This document shows, piece by piece, positions 1 to 5,905 of a stretch of DNA of 7,192 nucleotides (position 1 is its first letter; each line of letters begins with the position of its first letter). This DNA comes from Pseudomonadota bacterium (GTDB taxonomy: Bacteria; Pseudomonadota; Gammaproteobacteria; JAKAQQ01): contig JAKAQQ010000037.1 in assembly GCA_021819635.1 (NCBI GenBank), positions 1-7,192 on the forward strand, given 5' to 3'. Under the pieces are notes generated by a model. The model was given only the letters and a program-made list of their open reading frames with translations, was not told where the DNA came from and made no database searches. Both the position numbers and the translations under genes were made by a program.

Positions 1-669
1 CGCCGCCTGGGCCGCAAGAAGGGCCCCCGCGTCGGTCCGTGGCTGCAGGCGGGCGAGTCGCCCGCGTGGATCCTCCCCCCCCCAGAGTGCCTTTTCGTGC
101 GCGGGGTCGGGATAGCCGAGCTCAAGACGCAGGAGAAACCGGTCGAGTTGCGATTCCGGCAACGGGTAAGTGCCCGCCTGTTCGCCCGGGTTCTGGGTGG
201 CGACGACCACGAAGGGACGGGGAAGAGGGTGGGTCACGCCGTCGACGGTGGCCTGCCGCTCTTCCATGGCCTCGAGGAGCGCGCTCTGGGTGCGGGGGGT
301 GGCACGGTTGATCTCGTCGGCCAGAAGGAACGGGGTGAAGAGGGGCCCGGGCACGAAGCGGAAGCTCCCGTCGGCCGTGCTGTAGACCTGCGAACCGACG
401 ATGTCGGCGGGCAGGAGGTCGCTGGTGAACTGCAGGCGGCGGAACCCGAGACCCAGGAGATGTGCGAGGGTGGCGGCGAGGAGAGTCTTCCCTGTTCCGG
501 GGTGGTCCTCCAGGAGGAGATGACCCTCGGCCAGGATCCCGGCCAGAGCCAGGGTCAGGGTCGCACGCTTGCCGAGGAGAATCCCGTCGGCCTCGTCGAG
601 AAGAGCGGCGAAGGGGCGCACGAGATCGGGCGCGGGGCGGCGCGGGGCGGGGGAAGGATCGGCGCGCAT
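1..669 (-). CDS. MoxR-family AAA+ ATPase, N-terminal part (runs off left edge)
   Basis: Reading leftward from an ATG at 669, 223 codons stay open to the window edge, so the C-terminus is missing. The product is a MoxR-type AAA+ ATPase, a family thought to act as chaperones that assemble or activate partner complexes, often with VWA-domain proteins. Visible motifs are a Walker A, EDHPGTGKT, at residues 54-62; a Walker B, LLADEINRA, at 115-123, followed by the MoxR signature running to EAMEERQ at 133-139; sensor 1, ATQNP, at 157-161; and the QLDRF arginine-finger region at 174-178. A GAGG sits 8 bases upstream of the ATG, which supports this start. The gene is divergent from the Mrp gene. Its usual neighbours (DUF58, transglutaminase-like or VWA genes) would lie beyond the left edge. 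Family assignment is firm; the cellular role and partner are unknown. Confidence 0.93.
   Translation of the reverse strand, partial: MRADPSPAPRRPAPDLVRPFAALLDEADGILLGKRATLTLALAGILAEGHLLLEDHPGTGKTLLAATLAHLLGLGFRRLQFTSDLLPADIVGSQVYSTADGSFRFVPGPLFTPFLLADEINRATPRTQSALLEAMEERQATVDGVTHPLPRPFVVVATQNPGEQAGTYPLPESQLDRFLLRLELGYPDPAHEKALWGGEDPRGRLARLQPRTDAGALLAAQAA
75..83. repeat. C9/G9 homopolymer inside moxR
   Basis: Nine consecutive C on the plus strand (G on the coding strand) lie within the MoxR gene. With nine bases the reading frame continues sensibly, giving tryptophan, two glycines, then EDPR and a typical MoxR C-terminal lead-in. The count of nine is therefore consistent with an intact gene. 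Such tracts are prone to slippage or sequencing error, but nothing here indicates regulated phase variation. Confidence 0.85.
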
Positions 670-753
670 CCGGAGGTCCTCGACGGAGACGGACCCATTA
701 TCGACCGTGCGCGTGCCCCTCGCCCGTCCTGCGTGCGGTCCCGATCGGCTACC
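670..753. promoter_or_regulatory. Divergent intergenic region between moxR and mrp
   Basis: These 84 bases separate two divergent genes and should hold promoters for both. On the minus strand, GATAAT (plus coordinates 697-702) matches a sigma-70 -10 element and lies about 28 bases before the moxR start. No convincing -35 box is found at the usual spacing, where the sequence is GC-rich. I see no clear -10 element or Shine-Dalgarno sequence for the plus-strand gene. Promoter function is an inference. Confidence 0.35.
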
Positions 754-1884
754 ATGACCGGACGAGCGGCGGCGGCGGCCGCAAACCTCTGGGTGACCAT
801 TTTCGTGACGGCGGACACGACCTCCCTCCTTGATGGCCTCAACGATCTCTGGGCCGGTGTCCCTCTGGCGCGCGTGGCCGAGCTCAGGCGCAGCGGGACG
901 GGTGGGAGGCCCTCCTTTTGTCTCGCCCTTCATTACCCGCCCGGTGGGGACGGCTGGGAAGTATGGCTGAGCACCCTTGCCTCCACGCTGGCCCGTCGTC
1001 TTGCCGTGTCTGCGGTCGACCTCGAAGCGGTGTTCGAACCCCGCCCGACCCTCGTGCCGGCCGACCGGGCCGGTCTTGGGGACGTGGCCCACCTTGTGGC
1101 CATCTCTTCGGCGAAGGGTGGGGTGGGAAAGTCGACCGTGACCTACAACCTCGCCCTGGCGCTCGCCGGGCTCGGGGCCCGGGTGGGCGTTCTCGACGCG
1201 GACATTTACGGGCCCAGCCTGGCCCGTCTCGCGGGCCTCGCCGAGGCCCGCGCCCACAGCCGCGATGGCCGGCGTCTCGAACCTCTTGAGGCGCACGGCC
1301 TTCGGGTGATGAGCGTGGCCTTCCTTATTCCCGACGACACCGCCGTTGCTTGGCGTGGGCCCATGGTCACCCAGGCTCTCCAGCAGATCCTCCTGCAGAC
1401 CGATTGGCCGCCTCTTGACTACCTTCTGGTCGATCTGCCGCCGGGCACGGGCGACATCCACCTCACGCTTGCCCAGCGGATCGCCGTCTCCGGCGTCGTG
1501 GTGGTGACCACCCCCCAGGAGCTCGCCGTGCTCGACGCGCGCCGTGGCCTCCGTCTGTTCGAGAAGATGCGGGTGCCGGTGCTCGGCGTCCTCGAGAACA
1601 TGCGGGGGTATCGCTGCCCGCATTGCGGGCACGAGGAAGAACTCTTCGGACAGGGGGGAGGGGAAGCGTTGGCTCGATCCTCGGGCGTTCCCTACCTCGG
1701 TGCGCTCCCGCTCGATCCGGCGCTTCGCGTGGCCAGCGACGAGGGGCGGCCGGTTGTCCTGGAGGATCCCGAGGGCTCCCTCGCGGCGCGCTTTAGGAGC
1801 CTGGCCCTGAGGCTCGCGGCGCACCTCGCCGCCCTTGACCCCGACAGCCTGGCCCCCCCGGTCATCGAAACGGAGGAGCACTGA
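754..1884 (+). CDS. apbC: Mrp/ApbC (NBP35-like) iron-sulfur cluster carrier ATPase
   Basis: A 376-residue cytosolic P-loop ATPase of the Mrp/ApbC/NBP35 family, which binds and delivers Fe-S clusters to apoproteins; E. coli Mrp has 369 residues. The deviant Walker [10 protein letters not shown], is at residues 120-128. The LDADIYGPS motif (switch I/Walker A') is at 147-155, and the Walker B stretch VDLPPGTGD starts near 226. The paired cysteines of CPHC at 288 and 291 are the family's ligands for a cluster bridging the dimer. Residues 25-100 resemble a degenerate MIP18/DUF59 domain, as in gammaproteobacterial Mrp. The open frame extends far upstream, antisense to moxR, so the ATG at 754 was chosen because it gives the family length and clears moxR. 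It lacks a clear ribosome binding site, and GTG at 793 or 805 is possible. The stop overlaps the dcd start by one base (TGATG), implying translational coupling. Confidence 0.93.
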   Translation: MTGRAAAAAANLWVTIFVTADTTSLLDGLNDLWAGVPLARVAELRRSGTGGRPSFCLALHYPPGGDGWEVWLSTLASTLARRLAVSAVDLEAVFEPRPTLVPADRAGLGDVAHLVAISSAKGGVGKSTVTYNLALALAGLGARVGVLDADIYGPSLARLAGLAEARAHSRDGRRLEPLEAHGLRVMSVAFLIPDDTAVAWRGPMVTQALQQILLQTDWPPLDYLLVDLPPGTGDIHLTLAQRIAVSGVVVVTTPQELAVLDARRGLRLFEKMRVPVLGVLENMRGYRCPHCGHEEELFGQGGGEALARSSGVPYLGALPLDPALRVASDEGRPVVLEDPEGSLAARFRSLALRLAAHLAALDPDSLAPPVIETEEH

Positions 1885-2447
1885 TGGGCCTCAAGTCCGA
1901 CCGCTGGATCCGGCTCATGGGCGAGCGGGGGATGATCGCCCCCTTCGAGCCGCGGCAGATCTCGTCCCGCGAGGGCCGCCGCTGCGTGTCCTTCGGCACG
2001 TCCAGCTACGGCTACGATGTCCGTTGCGCCGACGAGTTCAAGATCTTCACCAACATCAACTCGGCCGTCGTGGACCCCAAGAACTTTTCGCCCACGAGTT
2101 TTGTCGACGTGCGCGGTCCCGAGTGCATCATTCCTCCGAACTCGTTCGCCCTCGCACGTACGGTGGAGTATTTCCGCATCCCGCGCAATGTGCTGACCAT
2201 CTGTCTCGGCAAGTCGACCTACGCACGCTGCGGGATCATCGTCAACGTGACCCCTTTGGAGCCCGAGTGGGAGGGCCACGTCACCCTGGAGTTTTCCAAC
2301 ACCACACCGCTTCCGGCCCGGATCTACGCCCACGAGGGCGTCGCCCAGATGCTGTTTCTCGAAGCCGACGAGGTGTGCGAGGTGTCGTACCGGGACCGCG
2401 ACGGAAAGTATCAGGGGCAGCGGGGTGTGACGCTGCCCAAGACCTGA
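1884..2447 (+). CDS. dcd: dCTP deaminase
   Basis: A 187-residue dCTP deaminase, which converts dCTP to dUTP and ammonia and so supplies dUMP for thymidylate synthesis. The sequence closely follows the roughly 188-residue proteobacterial form. It opens with [10 protein letters not shown], has the [15 protein letters not shown] block, and has KSTYARCG at 110-117, with S111 and R115 corresponding to the E. coli active-site residues. The catalytic glutamate is E136 in LEFSNTT, and the C-terminal lid ends [10 protein letters not shown]. The protein is expected to be a cytosolic homotrimer. GGAGGAG just upstream, inside the end of apbC, is a strong ribosome binding site and supports the ATG. The apbC-dcd pairing is common in Gammaproteobacteria. 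Nothing is missing or unusual. Bifunctional deaminase/dUTPase relatives exist, but this sequence resembles the monofunctional type. Confidence 0.97.
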   Translation: MGLKSDRWIRLMGERGMIAPFEPRQISSREGRRCVSFGTSSYGYDVRCADEFKIFTNINSAVVDPKNFSPTSFVDVRGPECIIPPNSFALARTVEYFRIPRNVLTICLGKSTYARCGIIVNVTPLEPEWEGHVTLEFSNTTPLPARIYAHEGVAQMLFLEADEVCEVSYRDRDGKYQGQRGVTLPKT

Positions 2448-2458
2448 GGAGAGAGCCT

Positions 2459-2929
2459 GTGGCCCGCCGCCATTCGTTGTGTTTTCTTGTTCTCCTTCTT
2501 CCTTCCATCCTGGCTGGATGCGGCCGGCCGGGCGCGCTTCTCGCGCGCCGGCGCGAGGCCGCCCGCCTGCTCGGCACGGATCGGCGTTTCGCGCTTCGGG
2601 CCCGCCGGGAGAGCGCGCGGCGCGCGTTTGCGCACTATCTGGCGCGGGACGCGGTGTTCTTCCCCGAGGGCGCGGCCCCTCTGGTCGGCCGCCGGGCGAT
2701 CCTTGGGGCCTTGCCGGGCCCCCGCGGACCGCGCCTCGACTGGACGCCCGAGAACGCCTGGGTGGGTCGCCACGGCACGACCGGCTCCACAAACGGGATC
2801 TTTGAGGTCACCGTCAGAGGTCGGGCCGGGACGGCCGTCCGCTACGGCGATTATCTGGCTCTCTGGGTGCGGCGCGCCGGACATTGGCGGGTCCGGAGCC
2901 TCATGCAGAATCTCCGTCCCCGACTCTGA
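2459..2929 (+). CDS. Predicted lipoprotein with NTF2/SnoaL-like (DUF4440-type) domain
   Basis: A 156-residue protein translated from a GTG, preceded by GAGGAGAG and starting 11 bases after dcd, so probably cotranscribed with it. The N-terminus is a lipoprotein signal: basic ARRH, a hydrophobic stretch at 7-18, and the lipobox LAGC with the lipidated cysteine at 21. Glycine at +2 does not match the inner-membrane retention signal, so the outer membrane is the likely site. Residues about 50-156 look like a cystatin/NTF2-type cone fold of the SnoaL/DUF4440 class. A helix leads into ARDAVFFPEG (62-71), then VGRRAI, a central TTGSTNGIFEV strand, and a terminal GDYLALWVRRAGHWRV (130-145). That tail is typical of the family, which includes ligand-binding and enzymatic members as well as many of unknown role. 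No catalytic residues can be assigned. The signal is clear, the fold reasonably likely, and the function unknown. Confidence 0.82.
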   Translation: MARRHSLCFLVLLLPSILAGCGRPGALLARRREAARLLGTDRRFALRARRESARRAFAHYLARDAVFFPEGAAPLVGRRAILGALPGPRGPRLDWTPENAWVGRHGTTGSTNGIFEVTVRGRAGTAVRYGDYLALWVRRAGHWRVRSLMQNLRPRL

Positions 2930-2933
2930 GGAT

Positions 2934-2957
2934 CCCCCCGTCAAGGGGTCCGGGGGG
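2934..2957. terminator. GC hairpin at the convergent gene ends (possible bidirectional terminator)
   Basis: CCCCCCG at 2934-2940 can pair with CGGGGGG at 2951-2957 across a 10-base loop. A competing stem, GGATCCCC with GGGGTCC and one bulge, uses part of the same sequence. The hairpin sits exactly where two convergent genes end and overlaps the last codons of dedA. Neither strand shows a following T tract, so intrinsic termination is uncertain; it may only slow polymerase or reflect G/C-rich composition. Confidence 0.3.
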
Positions 2958-3597
2958 GTGGGGCGACGGAGCGGCGGCGTCCGCGGATCACCTTGACGGC
3001 GATCGGGATCAGCGAGAGCACCACGAGAAGGAGTACGGCCACGAGGAAGTTCTGGCGCACGATGGGAAGATTGCCGAAGTAGTAGCCCGCTCCGGTCACG
3101 AGCCCGATCCAGAGCAGCGCCCCGGTGACGTTGTAGAGCATGAAGCGGCCGAGGTCCATGCGCCCGATGCCGGCGACAAAGGGCGCAAAGGTTCGGGCGA
3201 CGGGCACCAACCGCGCGATCACCACCGTTTTGCCGCCGTGGCGCTCGAAAAACGCGTGCGTCCATGCCAGGTACTCGGGACGAAACCAGCGCGAGGACGT
3301 CCGCCGGAAGACGCGCGGCCCGGTGTAGCGGCCGGCGGTGTAGTTGACGGCGTTGCCGAGGACGGCGGCCACGACCGTGGTGCCCACCACCCCCGCCAGA
3401 CCCAGAGTGCCCCGCGCGACCAGGGTGCCGGCCAGAAAAAGAAGGGTGTCGCCCGGGAGAAGCGGAAGAAGCAGGATCCCGCACTCGACAAAGATGAACC
3501 CGCCGAGGATGGCGTAGGCGAGCAGCCGGTTTTCGTGAACCAGGGTCCCGAAGCTGTGCCGGTAGTGAAAGAGAGTGTAGAGCAGGCTTGCGATCAT
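2941..3597 (-). CDS. DedA-family integral membrane protein
   Basis: A 218-residue inner-membrane protein of the DedA (SNARE-associated/VTT) family, nearly the length of E. coli DedA (219). Family members are implicated in undecaprenyl-phosphate or phospholipid translocation, membrane-potential maintenance and envelope stress resistance. Seen here are hydrophobic segments at about 25-60, 64-88, 153-175 and 184-204; the acidic residues E38 and D50, in VECG and PLLPGDT; and the signature [20 protein letters not shown] starting at 121, with R129 and R135. These four correspond to residues reported as functionally essential in E. coli DedA proteins. The ATG at 3597 gives an N-terminus that aligns well with E. 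coli DedA, although no good Shine-Dalgarno is visible. The gene is convergent with the lipoprotein gene and divergent from ribB. The subfamily looks closer to E. coli DedA than to YqjA/YghB, but the transported substrate is inferred only. Confidence 0.92.
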   Translation of the reverse strand: MIASLLYTLFHYRHSFGTLVHENRLLAYAILGGFIFVECGILLLPLLPGDTLLFLAGTLVARGTLGLAGVVGTTVVAAVLGNAVNYTAGRYTGPRVFRRTSSRWFRPEYLAWTHAFFERHGGKTVVIARLVPVARTFAPFVAGIGRMDLGRFMLYNVTGALLWIGLVTGAGYYFGNLPIVRQNFLVAVLLLVVLSLIPIAVKVIRGRRRSVAPPPRTP

Positions 3598-3736
3598 GGA
3601 ACGGGGAGAGAGCGCGGCCCTCCAGTCTAGCCCACGGGGTGCTGTCCCGGGCGCGGCGGCGCACCGTACATCGGCGATCGGCGATAATCCCCGTTCGTCG
3701 TCATCTCGACGCTCCCAGCCTGGGGGACCGATCCGT
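3598..3736. promoter_or_regulatory. Divergent intergenic region between dedA and ribB
   Basis: This 139-base region should carry promoters for dedA (leftward) and the rib operon (rightward). The best plus-strand -10 candidate is GATAAT at 3683-3688, inside a short direct repeat of CGGCGAT (3672-3685), about 50 bases before the ribB ATG. No good -35 box precedes it. CTCCCA (3712-3717) can pair with TGGGGG (3721-3726), which could partly mask the weak GGGGGA ribosome binding site at 3722-3727. I looked for the conserved FMN riboswitch blocks (AGGG...GAUUCCC-type sequence and the ACCGGCGGU element) and did not see them. Confidence 0.35.
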
Positions 3737-4951
3737 ATGCCCGCCGACCTTTCGCCCCCTGTGACCCCCGGGTGTCCGGCCGTTGAGGCGTCCTCGGTTT
3801 TTGCCGATCCGGAAGACCTGATCGCGGAGATCCGCGCCGGGCGCATGGTGATTCTCATGGACGATGAAGACCGCGAAAACGAGGGCGATCTCGTCATGGC
3901 CGCCGAGCGTGTCCGCCCCGAGGACATCAATTTCATGGTTCGGTACGGACGCGGGCTCATCTGTCTCCCGATCACCCGCGAGCGTTGCGAGCGCCTGCGT
4001 CTTCCGCTCATGGTCCAGGACAACCGCACCACGCACGGCACGCGCTTCACGGTCTCGATCGAAGCCGCCCAGGGCGTGACCACAGGGATCTCGGCCTACG
4101 ACCGGGCGCACACGATCCGCGCCGCGGTCGCCCCCGACGCCCGGCCCGAGGACATCGTCCAGCCCGGCCACGTGTTCCCCATCATGGCCCAGCCCGGGGG
4201 CGTTCTCACCCGGGCCGGGCACACGGAGGCGAGTTGCGACCTGGCCCGCCTCGCGGGTTTCGAGCCCGCCGCGGCCATCGTGGAAGTCCTCAACGAAGAC
4301 GGAACCATGGCGCGCCGTCCGGATCTTGAGGCCTTTGCGCGTCGCCACGGCCTCAAGATCGGCACGATCGCCTCCCTCATCCGCTACCGGATGGAACGCG
4401 AAATGACGGTGGCCCGCGTCTACGAAAGCACCGTTCCGACCGACGCCGGACCGCTTCCCCTGGTGGTCTACGAAGACCACATCCAGCACCACGTCCATTT
4501 CGCCTTCGTGCGTGGCCCGATCCGCCCCGAGGACGACATCCTCGTGCGCGTCCATGTCTGCAATTTTCTGGGCGATGTGTTGGGCGTCCGCTGGCCGAGC
4601 CTGGGCTGGCCACTGCGCGAGGCCCTGGGAACCGTGGCCCGCGAGGGAGGCGTGCTTCTTCTTCTCCGTCTCCCCGAGGAACCTTCGTCTCTCGTCGCGC
4701 GTCTCGCCCGCGGCGACCGCCCCGACGAACCCCGCGGCGAGGAGAGCAGCGTGCTGCGCACCTACGGCGTGGGCGCCCAGATTCTCCGCGACCTCGGCGT
4801 GCGCCGCATGCGGGTGCTCTCCGCGCCCAAGCGCATGCAGGGCATCACGGGTTTCGGGCTCGAGGTGACCGGGTACGTGTCTCCGGTCTCCGTGGAGGGG
4901 GGCGCGGCAACCGCCCGCTCGGGCGAACCGCGCGAGGGGGGCGGGCCGTGA
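3737..4951 (+). CDS. ribB: 3,4-dihydroxy-2-butanone 4-phosphate synthase fused to a degenerate GTP cyclohydrolase II-like domain (RibBX type)
   Basis: A 404-residue two-domain protein of riboflavin synthesis. Residues about 20-225 are an intact DHBP synthase, converting ribulose 5-phosphate to 3,4-dihydroxy-2-butanone 4-phosphate and formate. It has [10 protein letters not shown] at 42-51 (metal-binding acidic loop), TTGISAYDR at 115-123 and HTEASCDL at 162-169. Residues about 230-395 follow the RibA fold, including [18 protein letters not shown] near the end. The zinc/catalytic block is destroyed, however: in [20 protein letters not shown] the positions of the three zinc cysteines are N276, P287 and L289. 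This half should therefore not hydrolyse GTP. The arrangement matches the RibBX variant known from Proteobacteria. ATG 3737 gives a normal N-terminus with a weak GGGGGA upstream. The stop overlaps the ribH GTG (GTGA). The product is the co-substrate of RibH, the next gene. Confidence 0.95.
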   Translation: MPADLSPPVTPGCPAVEASSVFADPEDLIAEIRAGRMVILMDDEDRENEGDLVMAAERVRPEDINFMVRYGRGLICLPITRERCERLRLPLMVQDNRTTHGTRFTVSIEAAQGVTTGISAYDRAHTIRAAVAPDARPEDIVQPGHVFPIMAQPGGVLTRAGHTEASCDLARLAGFEPAAAIVEVLNEDGTMARRPDLEAFARRHGLKIGTIASLIRYRMEREMTVARVYESTVPTDAGPLPLVVYEDHIQHHVHFAFVRGPIRPEDDILVRVHVCNFLGDVLGVRWPSLGWPLREALGTVAREGGVLLLLRLPEEPSSLVARLARGDRPDEPRGEESSVLRTYGVGAQILRDLGVRRMRVLSAPKRMQGITGFGLEVTGYVSPVSVEGGAATARSGEPREGGGP

Positions 4952-5448
4952 GCGCTCCTCACGTCTCCGCGTCCGGGTGTGCCGGCTTGGTTCCCTCGTC
5001 TCTGCGCCTTGTGATTGTCGCCAGCCGCTTCAACGAGGATATCGTCGACGGTCTCGTGCGCGGGGCCGAGCGGGCGCTTCGGGCCTCCCCCTACGCCGAG
5101 GCCACGTGCCGCACTCTGCGCGTTCCGGGAGCCTGGGAGCTCCCCCTGGTGGCGCTGCACGTTGCGCGCTCCCGCCAGGCCGACGCCATCGTCGCCCTCG
5201 GGGCGGTGATTCGCGGCGAAACCGATCACTACGAACACATCGCCCGCGCGGCCTCGGACGGCCTTCTCCGGGTGATGCTCGAAACGGGGATTCCCGTCGG
5301 GTTCGGCGTTTTGACCGCCGGCGACGAAGCCCTGGCGCGGGCACGCGCCGGGGAAGAGGGCAACAAGGGGGCGGAGGCCATGCGTGCCGTCCTTGAACTC
5401 ATCGAGCTTCGGGCGGCCCTCGACGGTAGCGAAGGCGGGGCTCTATGA
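4948..5448 (+). CDS. ribH: 6,7-dimethyl-8-ribityllumazine synthase
   Basis: A 166-residue lumazine synthase. It condenses 5-amino-6-ribitylaminouracil with the DHBP made by RibB to give 6,7-dimethyl-8-ribityllumazine, the penultimate step to riboflavin; the family assembles as pentamers or 60-mer capsids in the cytosol. Motifs are SRFNEDIVDG (RFN at 27-29), VPGAWELPL, GAVIRGETDHYEHI with the catalytic histidine H94, VGFGVLTAG, and GNKGAEAMRAVLELI near the C-terminus. The start is a GTG that overlaps the ribB stop in a GTGA, with the purine-rich run GAGGGGGGCGGG as ribosome binding site. The N-terminal 15 residues before the first core strand are slightly long but within the family range. The end overlaps nusB by four bases (ATGA), so translation is probably coupled through the operon. 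Confidence 0.96.
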   Translation: MSAPHVSASGCAGLVPSSLRLVIVASRFNEDIVDGLVRGAERALRASPYAEATCRTLRVPGAWELPLVALHVARSRQADAIVALGAVIRGETDHYEHIARAASDGLLRVMLETGIPVGFGVLTAGDEALARARAGEEGNKGAEAMRAVLELIELRAALDGSEGGAL

Positions 5449-5903
5449 ACGACGGCCCGCTTCGCGCTCGGGCTCGCCCGCCTTCCGGGATGCGCCACCA
5501 GGCCCGCCGGTGTCTCCTCCAAGCCCTCTACGCGTGGCAACAGAACGACGGCGGGGCGTCCGTGCCCCAGATCCTTGCCGAGTTTTTGCGTCGCACCAAG
5601 GTCGGGGACGAGGCCTATTTCCGTGAGGTGTTCCCGGGAGCCGTCGCCGACGTCGGAGTGGCGCGCACTCTCTGCACCCCGTCCCTTGATCGCCCCTGGG
5701 AACAGGTGGACCTTGTGGAACGGGCCATCCTCATCCTGGCCGTCCATGAGCTCCGGGTGCATCCCGAGATTCCGGGCGGCGTCGTCCTCAACGAGGCCAT
5801 AGAGCTGGCCCGGGAATTCGGTGCTCCCGAAAGCCACCGCTTTGTCAACGCGGTTCTTGATCGGGTTCGCCGCGCCCTTTCGACCGCCCCTCCCGCCGCC
5901 TGA
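5445..5903 (+). CDS. nusB: Transcription antitermination factor NusB
   Basis: A 152-residue all-helical NusB, which binds boxA RNA together with NusE (S10) and supports antitermination in rRNA operons; E. coli NusB has 139 residues. Characteristic stretches are the ARR...LQALYAWQQN helix near residues 20-34, DRPWEQVDLVERAILILAV at 82-100, VLNEAIELAREFG at 114-126, and SHRFVNAVLDRVRR at 130-143. The first ATG (5445) overlaps the ribH stop in an ATGA and has GGCGGGG upstream, so it is preferred. An in-frame ATG at 5490 would remove 15 basic, proline-containing residues and give a length close to E. coli, so it cannot be excluded. The ribH-nusB-thiL order is widespread in Proteobacteria and probably reflects genomic tradition rather than a shared pathway. 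Confidence 0.95.
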   Translation: MNDGPLRARARPPSGMRHQARRCLLQALYAWQQNDGGASVPQILAEFLRRTKVGDEAYFREVFPGAVADVGVARTLCTPSLDRPWEQVDLVERAILILAVHELRVHPEIPGGVVLNEAIELAREFGAPESHRFVNAVLDRVRRALSTAPPAA

Positions 5904-5905
5904 GG

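Noticed and set aside
70..90. Suspected frameshift in moxR at the G9 tract
   Set aside because: Careful codon counting shows the frame continues in register through nine G into EDPRGRLARLQP, as expected for MoxR. There is no frameshift.
97..753. Long upstream extension of the Mrp/ApbC reading frame on the plus strand
   Set aside because: It lies antisense to the well-supported moxR gene; its translation is low-complexity Gly/Glu-rich sequence without family resemblance. It is a by-product of high G+C content.
1692..2792. 366-codon open frame on the minus strand across apbC, dcd and the lipoprotein gene
   Set aside because: Arg/Pro/Gly-rich translation with no motif, opposite three convincing genes. 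High-G+C shadow.
2487..2996. Alternative plus-strand frame over the lipoprotein gene beginning with a hydrophobic stretch
   Set aside because: The hydrophobic start is a frame-shifted echo of the lipoprotein signal. This frame has no lipobox or conserved domain and runs into the dedA end, whereas the GTG 2459 frame has a ribosome binding site, lipobox and family-like C-terminus.
2411..3664. 417-codon open frame on the minus strand overlapping dedA
   Set aside because: Out of frame with the DedA protein and composed of Arg/His/Pro-rich sequence; the frame ending at 2941 carries the real DedA motifs.
3701..4555. 284-codon open frame antisense to ribB
   Set aside because: Mirrors ribB codons; no recognisable domain, start context or neighbour logic.
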